From the NCBI GenBank assembly GCA_050246435.1, contig JBFWWB010000114.1, positions 1 to 8,310 of the forward strand: a stretch of 8,310 bases of DNA, written 5' to 3'. Numbering within the stretch: position 1 is the stretch's first letter; every line of letters begins with the position of its first letter. Shown here in pieces: positions 1-6,570 of this stretch. The notes under the pieces are model-generated. The model saw only the letters and a list, made by a program, of their open reading frames with translations. It had not been told where the DNA came from and made no database searches. The position numbers and the translations under genes were made by a program. The DNA is from JAKFWI01 sp050246435. Lineage in GTDB: Bacteria > Pseudomonadota > Alphaproteobacteria > Caulobacterales > Aquidulcibacteraceae.

Positions 1-403
1 TCTTTTCCGCCTATCCGACGCGCTTTCGATCCATACGCGTCTGAGCGAGCGCACGCGCGGCCTCATCACCGCGCGCGAACTGGATTTGATGAAGCCCACG
101 GCGCTGCTGATCAACACTTCGCGCGGGCCGATCGTGGTGGAGCGCGATTTGATCGCCGCGCTGCAAACCGGCGTGATCGCCGGCGCCGGGCTGGACGTGT
201 TCGATATCGAGCCGCTGCCCGCCGATCACCCGTTCCGCGCGATGGACAACATCACCCTCGCGCCGCACCTCGGCTATTCCACGCACGACACGTTGGCGAA
301 TTTCTACGGCGACACGCTCGCCGCGATCGAGGCGTACGCCGCCGGCAAGCCGATCCGCATCGCCAACCCCGAAGCGCTGGCGCACCCCAAGCAGAAGCGC
401 TGA
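1..403 (+). CDS. D-2-hydroxyacid dehydrogenase, C-terminal part (5' end off window)
   Basis: Partial gene: the reading frame is open from base 2, so about 133 C-terminal residues are visible before TGA at 401-403. D-2-hydroxyacid dehydrogenases are NAD(P)-dependent enzymes that interconvert 2-keto and D-2-hydroxy acids. Seen here: the substrate/cofactor arginine in the LINTSRGPIV block, the glutamate in GLDVFDIEPLP, and the catalytic histidine in TLAPHLGY, in the family order and spacing. The protein ends with a short polar tail (AHPKQKR). The N-terminal substrate-binding domain and the GxGxxG motif lie outside the window, so the substrate cannot be named; phosphoglycerate, glyoxylate/hydroxypyruvate or another 2-keto acid are all possible. 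It converges on the zeta-subunit gene, with 89 bp between the stops. The family call is firm; the specific activity is unknown. Confidence 0.9.
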   Translation, partial: LFRLSDALSIHTRLSERTRGLITARELDLMKPTALLINTSRGPIVVERDLIAALQTGVIAGAGLDVFDIEPLPADHPFRAMDNITLAPHLGYSTHDTLANFYGDTLAAIEAYAAGKPIRIANPEALAHPKQKR

Positions 404-413
404 GGCGCCGTCC

Positions 414-435
414 GGCCCCAGCGAAAGCTGGAGCC
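414..435. repeat. GAAA-tetraloop hairpin between convergent genes
   Basis: GGC, one mismatch, then CCAGC, loop GAAA, GCTGG, and GCC form an almost perfect stem-loop in the 89-bp gap between two convergent stops. It has no T-run on either side, so it is not a canonical intrinsic terminator. It could be a bidirectional stop element or one copy of a REP-like dispersed palindrome. The hairpin is seen in the sequence; its role is inferred. Confidence 0.45.
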
Positions 436-492
436 AGCGCAATCTGCCGACGATGGCATTCTGGGCCAGTGTCCGCTTGGCCGAGACAGACC

Positions 493-807
493 CTAGACCC
501 CGGCCTTCACCTGGGCGCGGGCTTCGGCCAGCAATTCGGCCATCTTCACCCGCAGATCGGCGTCGGAGACTTTGCCGCCGAGATCGCCCTTGACCTTACG
601 GAACACATCGTCATCGCCGGCTTCCTCGAAGTCCGAGGCCACAACCGTCTTGGCGTAGGCTTCCGCCTCGTCGCCTGATTTACCTTGTAGGCCCGCGGCC
701 CACAGCCCCAGCAGCTTGTTGCGCCGCGCCTGCGCCTTGAACTCAAGCTCTTGACTTAGCTGGAATTTTTTCTCTTCGGAGCGTTCGCGATCGTCAAAAC
801 TGGGCAT
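493..807 (-). CDS. F1Fo-ATPase inhibitor zeta subunit (DUF1476)
   Basis: A 104-aa protein of the DUF1476 family. In Paracoccus the family member is the zeta subunit, which binds F1 through its N-terminal segment and blocks ATP hydrolysis by the ATP synthase. The family hallmarks are visible: FDDRERSEEKKF at residues 4-15, LEFKAQARRNKLLGLWAA at about 21-38, SGDEAEAYAKTVV at about 44-56, and an acidic GDDDVFRKVK stretch at about 64-73. The ATG at 807 was chosen although the frame is open to an ATG at 846. The protein then begins MPSFDDRE as family members do, its length matches the usual 100-110 aa, and AAAGGTGA lies 8 nt upstream. A likely promoter also sits across the region the longer form would need to code. 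The gene is convergent with the dehydrogenase and divergent from purC. Confidence 0.92.
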   Translation of the reverse strand: MPSFDDRERSEEKKFQLSQELEFKAQARRNKLLGLWAAGLQGKSGDEAEAYAKTVVASDFEEAGDDDVFRKVKGDLGGKVSDADLRVKMAELLAEARAQVKAGV

Positions 808-831
808 AGGAAAGGTCACCTTTGAACCGGC

Positions 832-860
832 TCGATAGCGGGCCATACGGGTGGAATCAA
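832..860 (-). promoter_or_regulatory. Candidate promoter of the zeta-subunit gene
   Basis: On the minus strand TTGATT (855-860) and TATCGA (832-837) are separated by 17 bp, the standard sigma-70 spacing. Transcription would begin near 825, about 18 nt before the ATG at 807. The -35 box matches consensus at 4 of 6 positions and the -10 box at 3 of 6, so this is moderate evidence only. Confidence 0.33.
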
Positions 861-895
861 TCGTCAGGCTCGGACAGCGCGCCGCACAATCCAGT

Positions 896-926
896 GAGGC
901 GGGCGGTCATTGTTCCGCCCCGCCTC
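896..926. promoter_or_regulatory. Inverted repeat upstream of purC
   Basis: GAGGCGGGCGG (896-906) is followed by an 8-nt AT-rich spacer and CCGCCCCGCCTC (915-926), its reverse complement apart from one extra base. It lies in the divergent region between the zeta gene and purC. A very weak promoter-like pair for purC, TTGTTC (910-915) and TAAGTT (933-938) with 17 bp between, would place the repeat over the -35 region, as an operator often is. No T-run follows on either strand, so a terminator is less likely. Confidence 0.35.
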
Positions 927-953
927 CTTCGCTAAGTTGAGTCGGCTGGCGCA

Positions 954-1009
954 GCGCCGAGTCTCCCCGTCCTTCTCGGGGCGAGCGGCGCCCCTGCTGC
1001 CGCGAGCAG
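954..1009 (+). promoter_or_regulatory. Structured leader of purC: two stem-loops
   Basis: The first stem-loop pairs GCGCCG (954-959) with CGGCGC (986-991) and, inside it, CCCCG (965-969) with CGGGG (977-981), around a loop at 970-976. A second short hairpin pairs CTGCT (994-998) with AGCAG (1005-1009). The Shine-Dalgarno sequence follows 18 nt later and is not sequestered. I match this to no known riboswitch class. It may be a stabilising or regulatory 5' leader, or chance pairing in GC-rich DNA. Confidence 0.3.
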
Positions 1010-1041
1010 TCTCCCAATCGCGGCGCCGGAGGTGAAGCGCG

Positions 1042-1788
1042 ATGTCCCGTCGCAAGAAAATTTACGAAGGCAAGGCCAAGATTCTGTACGAGGGCCCGGA
1101 GCCGGGCACGATCGTGCAGCACTTCAAGGACGACGCGACCGCGTTCGATGGCACGAAGAAAGCCATCCTCGACGGCAAGGGCGTTCTGAACAACCAGATA
1201 TCCGCCTTCGTGATGACGAACCTGAACGCGATCGGGGTGCCGACGCACTTCATCAAGCGCATGAACATGCGCGAGCAGCTGGTCCGCGAGGTGGAGATCA
1301 TCCCGCTCGAGGTCGTTTGCCGCAACGTGGCGGCGGGCTCGCTGTCCAAGCGCCTCGGGCTCGAGGAAGGCACGCCCCTGCCCCGCTCGATCATCGAATT
1401 CTATTACAAGAACGACGATCTGCACGATCCGCTGGTCGCGGAAGAGCACATCACCGCGTTCAACTGGGCCTCCACCCAGGAGATCGACGACATCATGGCC
1501 CTCACCCTGCGGGTGAACGATTACCTGTTCGGGATGTTCGCGGCTGTCGGCATCAAGCTGATCGATTTCAAGATCGAGTATGGCCGCCTCTATGAGGGCG
1601 ACATGGTGCGCACCGTGATCGCCGACGAGATCAGCCCCGACTCCTGCCGCCTTTGGGACGTGACCACCAACGAAAAGCTCGACAAGGACCGCTTCCGCCG
1701 CGATCTCGGCAACGTGACCGAGGCGTACACGGAAGTCGCCCGCCGGCTCGGCATCCTGAAGCACGCCGTTGGCGGGGACGCCGCTTGA
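1042..1788 (+). CDS. purC: Phosphoribosylaminoimidazole-succinocarboxamide synthase (SAICAR synthetase)
   Basis: PurC joins L-aspartate to CAIR using ATP to give SAICAR in cytosolic de novo purine synthesis. The 248-aa length is normal for the bacterial single-domain enzyme. Motifs in order: the N-terminal KKIYEGKAKILYEG nucleotide-binding strand-loop, KDDATAFDGTKK, NNQISAFVM, EVVCRNVAAGSLSKRLGLEEG, the LIDFKIEYGR signature, and IADEISPDSCRLWD with the acidic metal/ATP-site residues. The start is secure: a full GGAGGTGA Shine-Dalgarno lies at 1028-1035, six bases before the ATG. This is the strongest ribosome site in the purine block, so purC is probably the first gene of the transcript. Its TGA overlaps the TTG start of purS by two bases, suggesting translational coupling. 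Confidence 0.97.
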   Translation: MSRRKKIYEGKAKILYEGPEPGTIVQHFKDDATAFDGTKKAILDGKGVLNNQISAFVMTNLNAIGVPTHFIKRMNMREQLVREVEIIPLEVVCRNVAAGSLSKRLGLEEGTPLPRSIIEFYYKNDDLHDPLVAEEHITAFNWASTQEIDDIMALTLRVNDYLFGMFAAVGIKLIDFKIEYGRLYEGDMVRTVIADEISPDSCRLWDVTTNEKLDKDRFRRDLGNVTEAYTEVARRLGILKHAVGGDAA

Positions 1789-2027
1789 AGGCCATCGTCA
1801 CGGTGGCGCTGAAGCCCGGCGTGCTCGACGCGCAAGGCAAGGCCGTGGCCGGTGCGCTGGGTGAGTTGGGCTTTCCTGGCGTGCGCGCCGCACGCGTCGG
1901 CAAGGTGATCGAACTCGATCTCGACGATGGCGATCGCGCCGCCGCCGAGGCGCAGGTCAAGGCGATGTGCGAGAAGCTGCTCGCCAACACGATCATCGAA
2001 ACCTACCGGGTCGAGATCGCCGGCTAG
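1785..2027 (+). CDS. purS: FGAM synthase subunit PurS
   Basis: PurS is the small subunit that holds PurL and PurQ together in the three-protein FGAM synthase (FGAR + glutamine + ATP to FGAM). The 80-aa protein starts (M)KAIVTVALKPGVLDAQGKAV, the typical PurS first strand and helix, followed by GFPGVRAARVGKVIELDLD and the C-terminal block MCEKLLANTIIETYRVEI. The frame is open further upstream inside purC, but that extension is arginine-rich shadow sequence. The start chosen is TTG at 1785, because it puts KAIVTV at the N-terminus and overlaps the purC stop in a TTGA arrangement. GGGGA (1774-1778) lies six bases upstream. The rare start codon may lower PurS output relative to PurC. Confidence 0.93.
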   Translation: MKAIVTVALKPGVLDAQGKAVAGALGELGFPGVRAARVGKVIELDLDDGDRAAAEAQVKAMCEKLLANTIIETYRVEIAG

Positions 2028-2031
2028 GGCA

Positions 2032-2069
2032 GCCGGTGCCTTGCCGGCGAGAGCCGCCTGGAAGGCGGC
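2032..2069 (+). promoter_or_regulatory. Paired hairpins in the purS-purQ gap
   Basis: GCCGG (2032-2036) pairs with CCGGC (2044-2048). GCCGCCT (2053-2059) pairs perfectly with AGGCGGC (2063-2069) over a GGA loop. They lie in the 86-bp purS-purQ spacer, unusually wide for this otherwise tight operon. CCGCCT could alternatively pair with AGGCGG at 2104-2109, the weak Shine-Dalgarno of purQ. The structure could be translational control, an RNA-processing site or a dispersed palindromic repeat. No T-run follows, so termination is unlikely. Confidence 0.35.
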
Positions 2070-2113
2070 GGTCCATGCTTGGCGAGCGCGGCGACGCAGG
2101 CTAAGGCGGGCGG

Positions 2114-2779
2114 ATGAAATCCGCCGTGATCGTCTTCCCCGGCTCCAACTGCGACCGCGACGCCGCGACCGCGCTGGAGCGCGTCACCGGCGTGGCGGCG
2201 GACATGATCTGGCACAAGGAACCGCACCTGCCGATCGGCTGTGATCTGGTGGTGCTTCCCGGCGGCTTCTCCTATGGCGATTATCTGCGCTGCGGCGCGA
2301 TGGCTGCGCGCAGCCCGGTGATGGCGGCGGTGGCCGCGCACGCCGAGCGCGGCGGCTACGTGCTGGGCATCTGCAACGGCTTCCAGATCCTCACCGAAGC
2401 GGGCCTGCTGCCGGGCGCGCTCACCCGCAACGCCAGCCTGCATTATGCCTGCAAAGACGTCGGCCTCGAGATCGCCAACGCCAATTCTCCGTTCACCCGC
2501 GCCTATGGCGAAGGGCGCGAAACCACGATGCCGATCGGGCATGGCGAAGGCCGCTACGTGGCGGACGAGGAAACCCTCGATCGTCTCGAAGGCGAGGGCC
2601 GCGTAATATTCCGGTACCGAGCCAATCCCAACGGCTCAATGCGCGACATCGCCGGCATCGCCAGCGCGCACGGCAACGTCTTGGGCCTCATGCCCCACCC
2701 CGACCGCAGCGCCGATCCGGCGCTGGGACGCACGGGCGGCTGGAATGTCTGGAAAAGCGTCGCGGAAGCGGCGGGTTGA
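2114..2779 (+). CDS. purQ: FGAM synthase glutaminase subunit PurQ
   Basis: PurQ is the class I glutamine amidotransferase subunit that releases ammonia from glutamine and passes it to PurL. At 221 aa it is normal length. Visible features: KSAVIVFPGSNCDRD at the N-terminus, LPGGFSYGDYLRCGAMA forming the oxyanion region (about 48-64), the nucleophile Cys87 in GICNGFQILTEAGLLPG, and His195 in LMPHPDRS. The residue two after that histidine is Asp, where PurQ of Bacillus has Glu, a conservative change. The ATG at 2114 has only a weak AAGGCGG ribosome site (2103-2109) and follows an 86-bp hairpin-bearing spacer, so its translation may be separately set. PurS and small PurL are present, so the three-subunit enzyme is complete. 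Confidence 0.97.
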   Translation: MKSAVIVFPGSNCDRDAATALERVTGVAADMIWHKEPHLPIGCDLVVLPGGFSYGDYLRCGAMAARSPVMAAVAAHAERGGYVLGICNGFQILTEAGLLPGALTRNASLHYACKDVGLEIANANSPFTRAYGEGRETTMPIGHGEGRYVADEETLDRLEGEGRVIFRYRANPNGSMRDIAGIASAHGNVLGLMPHPDRSADPALGRTGGWNVWKSVAEAAG

Positions 2780-2796
2780 TCGCGGGAGCCGAAAAG

Positions 2797-3171
2797 ATGG
2801 GTTTCGATGACGAAGTCGACGATGCGCGCAAACGCCTCGAAGCGGCGCGCGATGAAGCCGGCGAAGCCGGATTCGACGATCTCTCCGCGCTGCAGAAGCT
2901 GCTGCCGGCGCTGACGGAGAAGATCCAGAGCCGGCGGTTGAGCTTCGCGCTCAGCGACGACGAGGAGGACGTCTCCATCGAGGTCGTCCACACGCCGAGC
3001 GAAGAGGTGCTGGGCATCATCTATGCCGACGAAGGCGAGTTCGCGTTCGAATCCGAACAGGACGGCTATTTCGACGACTTCGTCGACGACGACGCCGGCC
3101 GTTTCGTTTCGCGTCTATACGAAACGCTGCGCGCCGATCTGCCGAAATTCGAGGTCGAGCAGGAAGAATAG
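2797..3171 (+). CDS. Unrecognised small acidic protein within the purine cluster
   Basis: I do not recognise this 124-aa family. It begins MGFDDEVDDARKRLEAARDEAGEAG, a charged helix, then a leucine-rich stretch LSALQKLLPALTEKIQSRRLSFAL, an acidic DDEED turn, a probable beta section SIEVVHTPSEEVLGIIYADEGEFAFES, an FDDFVDDDAG acidic loop, and a C-terminal helix RFVSRLYETLRADLPKFE. By hand count about 37 residues are acidic and 12 basic. There is no signal peptide or membrane segment, so it is probably cytosolic. ATG 2797 was chosen because GGGAG (2784-2788) sits 8 nt upstream. A TTG at 2776 overlapping the purQ stop (TTGA, like purC-purS) would add seven residues and cannot be excluded. The 17-bp gap makes co-transcription with purQ likely. 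A purine role would be inference from position only. Confidence 0.85.
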   Translation: MGFDDEVDDARKRLEAARDEAGEAGFDDLSALQKLLPALTEKIQSRRLSFALSDDEEDVSIEVVHTPSEEVLGIIYADEGEFAFESEQDGYFDDFVDDDAGRFVSRLYETLRADLPKFEVEQEE

Positions 3172-3193
3172 CGCCTCCGCCCGCATCCCGCCT

Positions 3194-3481
3194 TCAGGCG
3201 TCGGATTGTTCGTAGGCCCGCTCGCGCGTGATGTAGAAGCCGAGGCCGACGGCGTAGATGATCGGCGTGAACCAAAGCAGCAGCTGGAAATCCAGCAGCG
3301 CGCCGTTGGTGAACCACACGAACGCGATGCCGGCCAGCGCGCCCCAGAACGCGACTGCGCTGGCGAGGATTGGCGAGCTGAGCTCGACGTAATCGTCGCC
3401 GCCGTGTTTCGAGAATTCGCGGATGCTGATCCATACGCTGACGGGCCACAGCGCGTAGCGCCAGATGTGGCGATTCTTCAT
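3194..3481 (-). CDS. Unrecognised small membrane protein with two predicted helices
   Basis: A 95-aa protein of no family I can name. The N-terminal part (MKNRHIWRYALWPVSVWISIREFSKHGGDDY) is basic and aromatic and may lie along the membrane. Two hydrophobic spans follow, about residues 38-57 (ILASAVAFWGALAGIAFVWF) and 67-84 (LLLWFTPIIYAVGLGFYI), ending in a charged tail RERAYEQSDA. The frame is open to 3568, but ATG 3481 was chosen because GGAGGGA lies 7 nt upstream and the longer N-terminus is arginine-rich without such a site. It is transcribed against the purine genes, convergent with the acidic protein (22 bp apart) and divergent from purL. The coherent hydrophobic pattern and good ribosome site argue that it is real rather than antisense noise. 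Confidence 0.78.
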   Translation of the reverse strand: MKNRHIWRYALWPVSVWISIREFSKHGGDDYVELSSPILASAVAFWGALAGIAFVWFTNGALLDFQLLLWFTPIIYAVGLGFYITRERAYEQSDA

Positions 3482-3631
3482 GCCCAGCTCCCTCCGCTCT
3501 CCAAGAGCCGTGCCGGAGAGCCAAAAAAAAGACCGCGGGCCTGCGACCATACGCCTGCGCCGGCGCACGCGCTATCAAGATCGCGTTTTCGCCCGGTTGC
3601 GGGCGCGCGCGCAGCACCGTAAGCAACGGCG
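3482..3631. other. Divergent intergenic region before purL
   Basis: These 150 bp must hold the promoter of the minus-strand membrane protein, and possibly one for purL, which is cut off from purQ by that gene. I see an A8 tract (3523-3530), a perfect 12-bp palindrome TGCGCCGGCGCA (3556-3567), and a small hairpin GCCCG-GTTG-CGGGC near 3591-3604. No -35/-10 pair with acceptable spacing could be defended on either strand. The palindrome could be a regulator site but may be chance in such GC-rich DNA. Confidence 0.4.
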
Positions 3632-5848
<2,217 letters not shown>

Positions 5849-5860
5849 CGGAGAAGCGCC

Positions 5861-6091
5861 ATGGCGATGCAGGGAAACGAGATTGAGGCGCTGCTGCGCG
5901 AAGCGTTCCCCGACGCCGAGATCGAGCTGACCGACACCGTTGGCGACGGCGATCACTGGAAGGCGCGCATCGCCTCGGCCGCCTTCGCCGGCAAGTCGCG
6001 CGTGGCCCAGCACCAGCTGGTCTACGCCGCCCTCAAGGGCCGTATGGGCGGCGTGCTGCACGCCCTGGCGCTGGAAACGCGGGCGAAGTAG
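5861..6091 (+). CDS. bolA: BolA/IbaG family protein
   Basis: A 76-aa BolA-fold protein. Family members pair with CGFS monothiol glutaredoxins and share a [2Fe-2S] cluster, acting in iron-sulfur trafficking or iron regulation in the cytosol. Visible are the N-terminal helix NEIEALLREAFPDAEIEL, the VGDGDHWKARIASAAFAG strand-turn-strand, the SRVAQHQLVYAAL helix with a histidine at the conserved position, and VLHALALET as the last strand with the second conserved histidine. The GDGDH loop resembles the IbaG branch more than E. coli BolA itself. ATG 5861 has GGAGA (5850-5854) six bases upstream; a second in-frame ATG two codons later (5867) is possible. The glutaredoxin partner follows 65 bp downstream. 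Confidence 0.93.
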   Translation: MAMQGNEIEALLREAFPDAEIELTDTVGDGDHWKARIASAAFAGKSRVAQHQLVYAALKGRMGGVLHALALETRAK

Positions 6092-6103
6092 CCCCCGCCT
6101 CGG

Positions 6104-6133
6104 CTTGAACGCCGCCCCGGCGCGCCTTAGGTT
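6104..6133 (+). promoter_or_regulatory. Possible internal promoter before grxD
   Basis: In the 65-bp bolA-grxD gap, CTTGAAC (6104-6110) is followed after 17 bp by TAGGTT (6128-6133). TTGAAC matches the sigma-70 -35 at four positions, and CTTGAA is also the heat-shock sigma -35 core. The -10 is poor for either factor. It could give glutaredoxin a stress-driven supply separate from purL, but support is weak. Confidence 0.22.
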
Positions 6134-6156
6134 TAACCCGTCTCCGGAGCGCCCTC

Positions 6157-6492
6157 ATGGCCGAACCCGCCGTTTTCGAGCAAATCCGCCAAACCATCGC
6201 CGATCATGACGTCGTGCTGTTCATGAAGGGCGTGAAGGATCGCCCCGAGTGCGGCTTTTCGCAGTTGGTCGTGCGCGTGCTCGATCATCTGGGCGTCGAT
6301 TTCCACGACGTGAACGTCTTGGCCGACAATAACATCCGCCAGGGCATCAAGGCCTTCTCCGACTGGCCGACGATTCCGCAGCTCTATGTGAAGGGCGAAT
6401 TTGTCGGCGGATGCGACATCATCAAAGAGATGTTTGCCCAGGGCGAACTGCAGGATTACCTCGCCGAGAAGGGCGTCCTGATCGACGCCTAG
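6157..6492 (+). CDS. grxD: Monothiol glutaredoxin, CGFS type (Grx4/Grx5 family)
   Basis: A 111-aa single-domain glutaredoxin. CGFS proteins bind a bridging [2Fe-2S] cluster with glutathione and deliver or sense iron-sulfur clusters, usually with BolA. Seen: VVLFMKGVKDRPECGFSQ with Lys24 and the active-site Cys32 followed by GFS, the cis-proline loop WPTIPQLYVKG (Pro74), and the glutathione-binding GGCDI (84-88). Length and motif spacing are typical. The ATG at 6157 has GGAG (6146-6149) seven bases upstream. It ends the plus-strand run, with a strong hairpin 28 bp after the stop. The gap of 65 bp from bolA would allow co-transcription or its own promoter. Confidence 0.96.
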   Translation: MAEPAVFEQIRQTIADHDVVLFMKGVKDRPECGFSQLVVRVLDHLGVDFHDVNVLADNNIRQGIKAFSDWPTIPQLYVKGEFVGGCDIIKEMFAQGELQDYLAEKGVLIDA

Positions 6493-6519
6493 CCGCGTCC
6501 GCGGCGATCTAGGTCATCC

Positions 6520-6564
6520 GCGCCCACCATCCCCCTCCTGACCTTTCAGGAGGAGAATGGGCGC
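6520..6564. terminator. Large hairpin between convergent grxD and protease gene
   Basis: CCTCCTGA (6534-6541) and TCAGGAGG (6546-6553) make a perfect 8-bp stem with a four-base loop. It is extended by CCAT/ATGG across two C-A mismatches and by GCGC (6520-6523) with GCGC (6561-6564) past a three-base bulge. It sits in the 78-bp gap between two convergent stops, where a bidirectional terminator is expected. The T-run is weak (TAGCTTT on the plus strand; none on the minus), so it may work through RNA end protection or Rho rather than as a classic intrinsic terminator. Confidence 0.55.
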
Positions 6565-6570
6565 TAGCTT

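Noticed and set aside
907..1764. 285-codon minus-strand frame opposite purC
   Set aside because: Low-information composition mirroring purC codon bias. purC itself is unmistakable on the plus strand.
3523..3530. A8 tract as a minus-strand terminator (T8)
   Set aside because: No convincing stem lies just upstream on that strand, and it would sit 42 nt before the start of the gene it would have to serve.
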